Positions 41,296 through 51,588 of a DNA stretch of 64,000 bases are shown one piece after another. A program made the position numbers and the translations under genes. This DNA comes from Parapristionchus giblindavisi. Lineage: Eukaryota > Nematoda > Chromadorea > Rhabditida > Diplogasteridae. Location of the stretch: NCBI GenBank assembly GCA_943737045.1, contig CALSFV010000012.1, forward strand, positions 1,364,001 to 1,428,000, given 5' to 3'. How positions within the stretch are numbered: the first letter of the stretch is position 1; every line of letters begins with the position of its first letter. Under the pieces are notes generated by a model. The model saw only the letters and a program-made list of their open reading frames with translations. It ran no database searches and was not told the origin of the DNA.

Positions 41296-42649
41296 AATAC
41301 TCAGAATTTTTTGCTCTTTCGTTTGGTATATGACACGCTGGGTTTAGCAGAAAAATTTTCATGTCAGGTATTGTTTTGGTCTTATCAGAGTGAAAGCTAC
41401 TTTTGTACTTATTGCATTGTGGAATCAACACAAGTTTACAGTTTGACATAAACTGAAGTGTAGATTATTCAGAATTTTTTGCTCTTTCACGTGGTATATG
41501 CTACGACAAGCTTTGATAAAACATTGACGTGTCACGAATTCTTTAATGCCAAAAATGCATAATTCAATTATGTTAATTCGGCTGAGGTGGCCGTAGTTCA
41601 ACATGAGAACGTGCAAAATACTCAGAATTTTTTGCTCTTTCGTTTGGTATATGACACGCTGGGTTTAGCAGAAAAGTTTTCATGTCAGGTATTGTTTTGG
41701 TCTTATCAGAGTGAAAGCTACTTTTGTACTTATTGCATTGTGGAATCAACACAAGTTTACAGTTTGACATGAACTGAAGTGTAGGTTATTAAGAATTTTT
41801 TGCTCTTTCACGTGGTATATGCCACGACAAGTTTCGATAAAACATTGACGTTTCACGAATTCTTTAATGCCAAAAATGCATAATTCAATTTTTTTAATTC
41901 GGCTGAGGTGGCCGTAGTTCAACATGGGAACGTGCAAAATACTCAGAATTTTTTGCTCTTTCGTTTGGTATATGACACGCTGGGTTTAGCAGAAACTTTT
42001 TCATGTCAGGTATTGTTTTGGTCTTATCAGAGTGAAAGCTACTTTTGTACTTATTGCATTGTGGAATCAACACAAGTTTACAGTTTGACATAAACTGAAG
42101 TGTAGATTATTCAGAATTTTTTGCTCTTTCACGTGGTATATGCTACGACAAGTTTCGATAAAACATTGACGTGTCACGAATTCTTTAATGCCAAAAATGC
42201 ATAATTCAATTATGTTAATTCGGCTGAGGTGGCCGTAGTTCAACATGGGAACGTGCAAAATACTCAGAATTTTTTGCTCTTTCGTTTGGTATATGACACG
42301 CTGGGTTTAGCAGAAAAGTTTTCATGTCAGGTATTGTTTTGGTCTTATCAGAGTGAAAGCTACTTTTGTACTTATTGCATTGTGGAATCAACACAAGTTT
42401 ACAGTTTGACATGAACTGAAGTGTAGGTTATTAAGAATTTTTTGCTCTTTCACGTGGTATATGCCACGACAAGTTTCGATAAAACATTGACGTTTCACGA
42501 ATTCTTTAATGCCAAAAATGCATAATTCAATTTTTTTAATTCGGCTGAGGTGGCCGTAGTTCAACATGGGAACGTGCAAAATACTCAGAATTTTTTGCTC
42601 TTTCGTTTGGTATATGACACGCTGGGTTTAGCAGAAAATTTTTCATGTC

Positions 42650-43857
42650 GTAACCCCTATCATATTGACTATTTTTGGATAGCCCTGACAGTGCCGGAGA
42701 AGATTTCATTTTTTTTTTTCATTTATAACACATTTATCAAGAGTTGGCATAGACAAGGGCTCTGATGTGCATGGAATTCCAATTCTTGCACTTAGCTTCG
42801 CTTTGAAAGTTGCATCCAACAGTCTTCCGAAAGAGGTCGCTCCATCTTGTGGGAGGTCTCCCTTTTCTTCTCCTGCATCGAGGAAACCATTCGATCACTG
42901 ATCGGCTCCACTTCGGGCACTCATCATTAGCGAGTTTGTGCACCCAGAACCACTTCCTCTTCAGCGCCGTACGAACGAAATCCTGAACAAGAGTCAAGTC
43001 CCGCAACCGCTCATTAGGGACACGATCGAGTACAGTGCAGCCTACCATCCAACGCTCCATTTTTCTTTGAGCCACGGCTAATCGATTCATTTGTGCTTTA
43101 TTCAGTGCCCAGCTCTCACAACCATATAATACCGCAGGTAATATACACCCATTGAATAATTTGCGTTTATGTGCCATTGGGATAGCCTTATTAACCATAA
43201 ATGCCCTATGTTTATGAAATGCCCCAAACCCCGCTTGAATCCGACGCCCAATTTCCCCGTCCTCCTTACCTGTTATGCTAATTGAAGCTCCCAAGTATAC
43301 CACTTTTTCTACCAATTTTACAACCCTGCCTGCTACGCTAACTGTTCTAGGAATGGGCTTGGAAGTCATCCCTATTGTTTTATCCCCATTAAGAACCAGC
43401 CCAACCTTTCCCAGTTCCCTCTCAAGCTCCTTGGCCATAGCTTGAATTTGTCTCTCATCATGAGAGATTAGAACAGCATCATCGGCAAATAGGATATGAG
43501 AGAGGAAACGCCCGTTTACATTAATACCCTTATGAGACCAATTAAGATTACGAAAAGCCATATTGAGAACTGCTGTAAACAGTCTCGGTGATAAACAATC
43601 CCCTTGTCTAACCCCTTTGCCAACCTTTATTTCCACTTCTTTCCCGTTGACAACCACCACATTTTTGCTACCCTGAGTCAGCCCAGCCAGAAAAGTCACC
43701 ACTTCAGATGGAATACCCTCCAATTCCACTGCTCTGAACACAGCTCCTGTGAAAACACTGTCAAAGGCTTTAGATATATCCACAAAAAGCAGATAAATCG
43801 GCAGCCTATAATCGACACAGTATGCTATGACAGATTTCAGTGTATGGATAGCATCCC
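42650..43857 (-). mobile_element. RTE-like non-LTR retrotransposon fragment, copy 1
   Basis: A 1208-bp minus-strand insertion splits an A monomer between CATGTC and AGGTATTG. Read on the minus strand, it starts abruptly inside the RT domain, continues to the end of the ORF, then has a short tail with an A-run (T11 on the plus strand, 42709-42719). About 59 bp more (ending ATAGGGGTTAC) follow before the satellite resumes. The A-run is therefore internal, not at the junction. I see no clear target-site duplication at the satellite junctions. The endonuclease domain and N-terminal RT motifs are absent. The family call rests on the RT motifs and the GRPPTRWSD-type C-terminus known from RTE-clade elements. 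Confidence 0.9.
42737..43857 (-). pseudogene. 5'-truncated reverse transcriptase ORF (RTE-like), copy 1
   Basis: In full-length elements this region encodes the catalytic half of the RT that copies element RNA at the target site. The frame is open from the 5' junction (residues DAIHTLKSV...) to a stop at 42737. Counting from the V of VDISKAFD as residue 1: motif A is VDISKAFD (1-8), motif B GKGVRQGDCLSP (55-66), motif C FADD (99-102), YLG (163-165) and a basic RRRKGRPPTRWSD segment (304-316) of the RTE C-terminal region. There is no in-frame ATG before residue 75, and codon 1 is GTG. An in-frame TAA in the satellite lies just upstream at 43874-43876. Even though the frame is open, no functional RT can be made from this copy, so I call it a pseudogene. 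Confidence 0.9.
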
Positions 43858-44178
43858 AGGTATTGTTTTGGTCTTATCAGAGTGAAAGCTACTTTTGTAC
43901 TTATTGCATTGTGGAATCAACACAAGTTTACAGTTTGACATGAACTGAAGTGTAGGTTATTAAGAATTTTTTGCTCTTTCACGTGGTATATGCCACGACA
44001 AGTTTCGATAAAACATTGACGTTTCACGAATTCTTTAATGCCAAAAATGCATAATTCAATTTTTTTAATTCGGCTGAGGTGGCCGTAGTTCAACATGGGA
44101 ACGTGCAAAATACTCAGAATTTTTTGCTCTTTCGTTTGGTATATGACACGCTGGGTTTAGCAGAAACTTTTTCATGTC
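43858..44178. repeat. Satellite spacer between RTE copies 1 and 2 (321 bp)
   Basis: Exactly one dimer equivalent: the right part of an A monomer, one B-II, and the left part of the next A (variant GCAGAAACTTTTTC). RTE plus this spacer makes a composite unit of about 1.53 kb. Confidence 0.95.
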
Positions 44179-45384
44179 GTAACCCCTATCATATTGACTA
44201 TTTTTGGATAGCCCTGACAGTGCCGGAGAAGATTTCATTTTTTTTTCATTTATAACACATTTATCAAGAGTTGGCATAGACAAGGGCTCTGATGTGCATG
44301 GAATTCCAATTCTTGCACTTAGCTTCGCTTTGAAAGTTGCATCCAACAGTCTTCCGAAAGAGGTCGCTCCATCTTGTGGGAGGTCTCCCTTTTCTTCTCC
44401 TGCATCGAGGAAACCATTCGATCACTGATCGGCTCCACTTCGGGCACTCATCATTAGCGAGTTTGTGCACCCAGAACCACTTCCTCTTCAGCGCCGTACG
44501 AACGAAATCCTGAACAAGAGTCAAGTCCCGCAACCGCTCATTAGGGACACGATCGAGTACAGTGCAGCCTACCATCCAACGCTCCATTTTTCTTTGAGCC
44601 ACGGCTAATCGATTCATTTGTGCTTTATTCAGTGCCCAGCTCTCACAACCATATAATACCGCAGGTAATATACACCCATTGAATAGTTTGCGTTTATGTG
44701 CCATTGGGATAGCCTTATTAACCATAAATGCCCTATGTTTATGAAATGCCCCAAACCCCGCTTGAATCCGACGCCCAATTTCCCCGTCCTCCTTACCTGT
44801 TATGCTAATTGAAGCTCCCAAGTATACCACTTTTTCTACCAATTTTACAACCCTGCCTGCTACGCTAACTGTTCTAGGAATGGGCTTGGAAGTCATCCCT
44901 ATTGTTTTATCCCCATTAAGAACCAGCCCAACCTTTCCCAGTTCCCTCTCAAGCTCCTTGGCCATAGCTTGAATTTGTCTCTCATCATGAGAGATTAGAA
45001 CAGCATCATCGGCAAATAGGATATGAGAGAGGAAACGCCCGTTTACATTAATACCCTTATGAGACCAATTAAGATTACGAAAAGCCATATTGAGAACTGC
45101 TGTAAACAGTCTCGGTGATAAACAATCCCCTTGTCTAACCCCTTTGCCAACCTTTATTTCCACTTCTTTCCCGTTGACAACCACCACATTTTTGCTACCC
45201 TGAGTCAGCCCAGCCAGAAAAGTCACCACTTCAGATGGAATACCCTCCAATTCCACTGCTCTGAACACAGCTCCTGTGAAAACACTGTCAAAGGCTTTAG
45301 ATATATCCACAAAAAGCAGATAAATCGGCAGCCTATAATCGACACAGTATGCTATGACAGATTTCAGTGTATGGATAGCATCCC
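44179..45384 (-). mobile_element. RTE-like fragment, copy 2
   Basis: A 1206-bp copy with the same left and right breakpoints as copy 1. The plus-strand T-run is 9 long. It differs from copy 1 by GAATAGTTTGCG instead of GAATAATTTGCG, a synonymous leucine change in the RT frame. Copies 2 to 8 share the G. Confidence 0.92.
44264..45384 (-). pseudogene. 5'-truncated RTE-like RT ORF, copy 2
   Basis: The translated product of the VDISK-to-stop segment is identical to copy 1 (348 residues). The frame is open with motifs A, B and C present, and the N-terminal half of the protein is missing. Confidence 0.9.
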
Positions 45385-45705
45385 AGGTATTGTTTTGGTC
45401 TTATCAGAGTGAAAGCTACTTTTGTACTTATTGCATTGTGGAATCAACACAAGTTTACAGTTTGACATGAACTGAAGTGTAGGTTATTAAGAATTTTTTG
45501 CTCTTTCACGTGGTATATGCCACGACAAGTTTCGATAAAACATTGACGTTTCACGAATTCTTTAATGCCAAAAATGCATAATTCAATTTTTTTAATTCGG
45601 CTGAGGTGGCCGTAGTTCAACATGGGAACGTGCAAAATACTCAGAATTTTTTGCTCTTTCGTTTGGTATATGACACGCTGGGTTTAGCAGAAACTTTTTC
45701 ATGTC
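45385..45705. repeat. Satellite spacer between RTE copies 2 and 3 (321 bp)
   Basis: One A/B-II dimer equivalent, matching the spacer at 43858-44178 including GCAGAAACTTTTTC before the insertion. Copies 2 and 3 are therefore direct tandem duplicates. Confidence 0.95.
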
Positions 45706-46914
45706 GTAACCCCTATCATATTGACTATTTTTGGATAGCCCTGACAGTGCCGGAGAAGATTTCATTTTTTTTTTTTCATTTATAACACATTTATCAAGAG
45801 TTGGCATAGACAAGGGCTCTGATGTGCATGGAATTCCAATTCTTGCACTTAGCTTCGCTTTGAAAGTTGCATCCAACAGTCTTCCGAAAGAGGTCGCTCC
45901 ATCTTGTGGGAGGTCTCCCTTTTCTTCTCCTGCATCGAGGAAACCATTCGATCACTGATCGGCTCCACTTCGGGCACTCATCATTAGCGAGTTTGTGCAC
46001 CCAGAACCACTTCCTCTTCAGCGCCGTACGAACGAAATCCTGAACAAGAGTCAAGTCCCGCAACCGCTCATTAGGGACACGATCGAGTACAGTGCAGCCT
46101 ACCATCCAACGCTCCATTTTTCTTTGAGCCACGGCTAATCGATTCATTTGTGCTTTATTCAGTGCCCAGCTCTCACAACCATATAATACCGCAGGTAATA
46201 TACACCCATTGAATAGTTTGCGTTTATGTGCCATTGGGATAGCCTTATTAACCATAAATGCCCTATGTTTATGAAATGCCCCAAACCCCGCTTGAATCCG
46301 ACGCCCAATTTCCCCGTCCTCCTTACCTGTTATGCTAATTGAAGCTCCCAAGTATACCACTTTTTCTACCAATTTTACAACCCTGCCTGCTACGCTAACT
46401 GTTCTAGGAATGGGCTTGGAAGTCATCCCTATTGTTTTATCCCCATTAAGAACCAGCCCAACCTTTCCCAGTTCCCTCTCAAGCTCCTTGGCCATAGCTT
46501 GAATTTGTCTCTCATCATGAGAGATTAGAACAGCATCATCGGCAAATAGGATATGAGAGAGGAAACGCCCGTTTACATTAATACCCTTATGAGACCAATT
46601 AAGATTACGAAAAGCCATATTGAGAACTGCTGTAAACAGTCTCGGTGATAAACAATCCCCTTGTCTAACCCCTTTGCCAACCTTTATTTCCACTTCTTTC
46701 CCGTTGACAACCACCACATTTTTGCTACCCTGAGTCAGCCCAGCCAGAAAAGTCACCACTTCAGATGGAATACCCTCCAATTCCACTGCTCTGAACACAG
46801 CTCCTGTGAAAACACTGTCAAAGGCTTTAGATATATCCACAAAAAGCAGATAAATCGGCAGCCTATAATCGACACAGTATGCTATGACAGATTTCAGTGT
46901 ATGGATAGCATCCC
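45706..46914 (-). mobile_element. RTE-like fragment, copy 3
   Basis: A 1209-bp copy with the same breakpoints. It is longer than copy 2 only because the plus-strand T-run has 12 T. The satellite to its right has GAATCAATACAAG, a variant that also follows copies 4 to 8 but not copies 1 and 2. Confidence 0.92.
45794..46914 (-). pseudogene. 5'-truncated RTE-like RT ORF, copy 3
   Basis: Same open frame and motif set as copy 1; the product of the VDISK-to-stop segment is identical. Confidence 0.9.
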
Positions 46915-47235
46915 AGGTATTGTTTTGGTCTTATCAGAGTGAAAGCTACTTTTGTACTTATTGCATTGTGGAATCAATACAAGTTTACAGTTTGACATAA
47001 ACTGAAGTGTAGATTATTCAGAATTTTTTGCTCTTTCACGTGGTATATGCTACGACAAGTTTCGATAAAACATTGACGTTTCACGAATTCTTTAATGCCA
47101 AAAATGCATAATTCAATTTTTTTAATTCGGCTGAGGTGGCCGTAGTTCAACATGGGAACGTGCAAAATACTCAGAATTTTTTGCTCTTTCGTTTGGTATA
47201 TGACACGCTGGGTTTAGCAGAAAATTTTTCATGTC
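46915..47235. repeat. Satellite spacer between RTE copies 3 and 4 (321 bp)
   Basis: One dimer equivalent whose B (47013-47165) is a mosaic: the B-I head and GCTACGACAAG are joined to the B-II GACGTTTCACG and T7 run. The same mosaic lies right of copy 4 (48540-48692). Confidence 0.9.
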
Positions 47236-48441
47236 GTAACCCCTATCATATTGACTATTTTTGGATAGCCCTGACAGTGCCGGAGAAGATTTCTTTTTTT
47301 TTTCATTTATAACACATTTATCAAGAGTTGGCATAGACAAGGGCTCTGATGTGCATGGAATTCCAATTCTTGCACTTAGCTTCGCTTTGAAAGTTGCATC
47401 CAACAGTCTTCCGAAAGAGGTCGCTCCATCTTGTGGGAGGTCTCCCTTTTCTTCTCCTGCATCGAGGAAACCATTCGATCACTGATCGGCTCCACTTCGG
47501 GCACTCATCATTAGCGAGTTTGTGCACCCAGAACCACTTCCTCTTCAGCGCCGTACGAACGAAATCCTGAACAAGAGTCAAGTCCCGCAACCGCTCATTA
47601 GGGACACGATCGAGTACAGTGCAGCCTACCATCCAACGCTCCATTTTTCTTTGAGCCACGGCTAATCGATTCATTTGTGCTTTATTCAGTGCCCAGCTCT
47701 CACAACCATATAATACCGCAGGTAATATACACCCATTGAATAGTTTGCGTTTATGTGCCATTGGGATAGCCTTATTAACCATAAATGCCCTATGTTTATG
47801 AAATGCCCCAAACCCCGCTTGAATCCGACGCCCAATTTCCCCGTCCTCCTTACCTGTTATGCTAATTGAAGCTCCCAAGTATACCACTTTTTCTACCAAT
47901 TTTACAACCCTGCCTGCTACGCTAACTGTTCTAGGAATGGGCTTGGAAGTCATCCCTATTGTTTTATCCCCATTAAGAACCAGCCCAACCTTTCCCAGTT
48001 CCCTCTCAAGCTCCTTGGCCATAGCTTGAATTTGTCTCTCATCATGAGAGATTAGAACAGCATCATCGGCAAATAGGATATGAGAGAGGAAACGCCCGTT
48101 TACATTAATACCCTTATGAGACCAATTAAGATTACGAAAAGCCATATTGAGAACTGCTGTAAACAGTCTCGGTGATAAACAATCCCCTTGTCTAACCCCT
48201 TTGCCAACCTTTATTTCCACTTCTTTCCCGTTGACAACCACCACATTTTTGCTACCCTGAGTCAGCCCAGCCAGAAAAGTCACCACTTCAGATGGAATAC
48301 CCTCCAATTCCACTGCTCTGAACACAGCTCCTGTGAAAACACTGTCAAAGGCTTTAGATATATCCACAAAAAGCAGATAAATCGGCAGCCTATAATCGAC
48401 ACAGTATGCTATGACAGATTTCAGTGTATGGATAGCATCCC
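47236..48441 (-). mobile_element. RTE-like fragment, copy 4
   Basis: A 1206-bp copy with the same breakpoints. The T-run is preceded by TTTC directly instead of TTTCA, giving ten T. Copies 6 and 8 share this change, while copies 5 and 7 keep TTTCA, so the variants alternate along the array. Confidence 0.92.
47321..48441 (-). pseudogene. 5'-truncated RTE-like RT ORF, copy 4
   Basis: Open frame with the same 348-residue VDISK-to-stop product as copy 1 and the same missing N-terminal half. Confidence 0.9.
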
Positions 48442-50382
48442 AGGTATTGTTTTGGTCTTATCAGAGTGAAAGCTACTTTTGTACTTATTGCATTGTGGAA
48501 TCAATACAAGTTTACAGTTTGACATAAACTGAAGTGTAGATTATTCAGAATTTTTTGCTCTTTCACGTGGTATATGCTACGACAAGTTTCGATAAAACAT
48601 TGACGTTTCACGAATTCTTTAATGCCAAAAATGCATAATTCAATTTTTTTAATTCGGCTGAGGTGGCCGTAGTTCAACATGGGAACGTGCAAAATACTCA
48701 GAATTTTTTGCTCTTTCGTTTGGTATATGACACGCTGGGTTTAGCAGAAAATTTTTCATGTCAGGTATTGTTTTGGTCTTATCAGAGTGAAAGCTACTTT
48801 TGTACTTATTGCATTGTGGAATCAACACAAGTTTACAGTTTGACATGAACTGAAGTGTAGATTATTCAGAATTTTTTGCTCTTTCGTTTGGTATATGACA
48901 CGCTGGGTTTAGCAGAAAAGTTTTCATGTCAGGTATTGTTTTGGTCTTATCAGAGTGAAAGCTACTTTTGTACTTATTGCATTGTGGAATCAACACAAGT
49001 TTACAGTTTGACATGAACTGAAGTGTAGGTTATTAAGAATTTTTTGCTCTTTCACGTGGTATATGCCACGACCAGTTTCGATAAAACATTGACGTTTCAC
49101 GAATTCTTTAATGCCAAAAATGCATAATTCAATTTTTTTAATTCGGCTGAGGTGGCCGTAGTTCAACATGGGAATGTGCAAAATACTCAGAATTTTTTGC
49201 TCTTTCGTTTGGTATATGACACGCTGGGTTTAGCAGAAAATTTTTCATGTCAGGTATTGTTTTGGTCTTATCAGAGTGAAAGCTACTTTTGTACTTATTG
49301 CATTGTGGAATGAACACAAGTTTACAGTTTGACATAAACTGAAGTGTAGATTATTCAGAATTTGTTGCTCTTTCGTTTGGTATATGACACGCTGGGTTTA
49401 GCAGAAAAGTTTTCATGTCAGGTATTGTTTTGGTCTTATCAGAGTGAAAGCTACTTTTGTACTTATTGCATTGTGGAATCAACACAAGTTTACAGTTTGA
49501 CATGAACTGAAGTGTAGGTTATTAAGAATTTTTTGCTCTTTCACGTGGTATATGCCACGACCAGTTTCGATAAAACATTGACGTTTCACGAATTCTTTAA
49601 TGCCAAAAATGCATAATTCAATTTTTTTAATTCGGCTGAGGTGGCCGTAGTTCAACATGGGAACGTGCAAAATACTCAGAATTTTTTGCTCTTTCGTTTG
49701 GTATATGACACGCTGGGTTTAGCAGAAAAATTTTCATGTCAGGTATTGTTTTGGTCTTATCAGAGTGAAAGCTACTTTTGTACTTATTGCATTGTGGAAT
49801 CAACACAAGTTTACAGTTTGACATAAACTGAAGTGTAGATTATTCAGAATTTTTTGCTCTTTCACGTGGTATATGCTACGACAAGCTTTGATAAAACATT
49901 GACGTGTCACGAATTCTTTAATGCCAAAAATGCATAATTCAATTATGTTAATTCGGCTGAGGTGGCCGTAGTTCAACATGAGAACGTGCAAAATACTCAG
50001 AATTTTTTGCTCTTTCGTTTGGTATATGACACGCTGGGTTTAGCAGAAAAGTTTTCATGTCAGGTATTGTTTTGGTCTTATCAGAGTGAAAGCTACTTTT
50101 GTACTTATTGCATTGTGGAATCAACACAAGTTTACAGTTTGACATGAACTGAAGTGTAGGTTATTAAGAATTTTTTGCTCTTTCACGTGGTATATGCCAC
50201 GACAAGTTTCGATAAAACATTGACGTTTCACGAATTCTTTAATGCCAAAAATGCGTAATTCAATTTTTGTAATTCGGCTGAGGTGGCCGTAGTTCAACAT
50301 GGGAACGTGCAAAATACTCAGAATTTTTTGCTCTTTCGTTTGGTATATGACACGCTGGGTTTAGCAGAAAATTTTTCATGTC
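48442..50382. repeat. Satellite spacer between RTE copies 4 and 5 (1941 bp)
   Basis: Five B monomers and seven A equivalents. The B just before the next insertion has GCGTAATTCAATTTTTGTAA, a variant found only next to RTE copies 5 to 8. One A monomer has GAATTTGTTGCTC near 49360, a marker repeated in later spacers. RTE plus spacer is 3147 bp. Confidence 0.93.
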
Positions 50383-51588
50383 GTAACCCCTATCATATTG
50401 ACTATTTTTGGATAGCCCTGACAGTGCCGGAGAAGATTTCATTTTTTTTTCATTTATAACACATTTATCAAGAGTTGGCATAGACAAGGGCTCTGATGTG
50501 CATGGAATTCCAATTCTTGCACTTAGCTTCGCTTTGAAAGTTGCATCCAACAGTCTTCCGAAAGAGGTCGCTCCATCTTGTGGGAGGTCTCCCTTTTCTT
50601 CTCCTGCATCGAGGAAACCATTCGATCACTGATCGGCTCCACTTCGGGCACTCATCATTAGCGAGTTTGTGCACCCAGAACCACTTCCTCTTCAGCGCCG
50701 TACGAACGAAATCCTGAACAAGAGTCAAGTCCCGCAACCGCTCATTAGGGACACGATCGAGTACAGTGCAGCCTACCATCCAACGCTCCATTTTTCTTTG
50801 AGCCACGGCTAATCGATTCATTTGTGCTTTATTCAGTGCCCAGCTCTCACAACCATATAATACCGCAGGTAATATACACCCATTGAATAGTTTGCGTTTA
50901 TGTGCCATTGGGATAGCCTTATTAACCATAAATGCCCTATGTTTATGAAATGCCCCAAACCCCGCTTGAATCCGACGCCCAATTTCCCCGTCCTCCTTAC
51001 CTGTTATGCTAATTGAAGCTCCCAAGTATACCACTTTTTCTACCAATTTTACAACCCTGCCTGCTACGCTAACTGTTCTAGGAATGGGCTTGGAAGTCAT
51101 CCCTATTGTTTTATCCCCATTAAGAACCAGCCCAACCTTTCCCAGTTCCCTCTCAAGCTCCTTGGCCATAGCTTGAATTTGTCTCTCATCATGAGAGATT
51201 AGAACAGCATCATCGGCAAATAGGATATGAGAGAGGAAACGCCCGTTTACATTAATACCCTTATGAGACCAATTAAGATTACGAAAAGCCATATTGAGAA
51301 CTGCTGTAAACAGTCTCGGTGATAAACAATCCCCTTGTCTAACCCCTTTGCCAACCTTTATTTCCACTTCTTTCCCGTTGACAACCACCACATTATTGCT
51401 ACCCTGAGTCAGCCCAGCCAGAAAAGTCACCACTTCAGATGGAATACCCTCCAATTCCACTGCTCTGAACACAGCTCCTGTGAAAACACTGTCAAAGGCT
51501 TTAGATATATCCACAAAAAGCAGATAAATCGGCAGCCTATAATCGACACAGTATGCTATGACAGATTTCAGTGTATGGATAGCATCCC
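50383..51588 (-). mobile_element. RTE-like fragment, copy 5
   Basis: A 1206-bp copy with the same breakpoints. Its private change is CATTATTGCTACC near 51392, where other copies have CATTTTTGCTACC. Confidence 0.92.
50468..51588 (-). pseudogene. 5'-truncated RTE-like RT ORF, copy 5
   Basis: Open frame with one missense difference from copy 1 (residue 40, K to N, before the VVVVNGKEV segment). All catalytic motifs are unchanged. Confidence 0.9.

Larger units (their letters stand above)
1..42649. repeat. A/B satellite array, RTE-free section
   Basis: This section is an unbroken head-to-tail array of 168-bp A and 153-bp B monomers. The window opens inside an A monomer, so the array continues to the left. 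It contains 101 B monomers, the first at 77-229 and the last at 42427-42579. Successive Bs are separated by 1 to 6 A monomers, giving spacings of 321, 489, 657, 825, 993 and 1161 bp. Rare 1-2 bp departures come from T-run length changes (for example near 2622, 5388, 31003 and 36064) and from shortened A monomers (near 958, 3724, 8308 and 21712). Every B carries an EcoRI site and a CACGTG hexamer. All short reading frames here repeat with the satellite and change mainly non-synonymously, so no gene is supported. Confidence 0.97.

Noticed and set aside
1..42649. CRISPR-like regular repeats
   Set aside because: There are no short repeats with unique spacers; whole units are homologous from end to end.
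42676..43852. TGGATAGC at both ends of the RTE copy as a target-site duplication
   Set aside because: The right copy is inside the RT reading frame (DAIHTL) and the left one is about 27 bp from the satellite junction. It is most likely chance or microhomology.
43604..43885. 93-codon plus-strand frame antisense to the RT (and its copies)
   Set aside because: It lies opposite a clear RT frame and ends in satellite; it shows no family resemblance and is a shadow frame.
44065..44346. 93-96-codon minus-strand frames at RTE/satellite junctions (also 45592, 47122, 50260, 54217, 57364, 59212)
   Set aside because: They run from an out-of-frame part of the RT 3' region and tail into a B monomer, so they are chance read-through of a junction.
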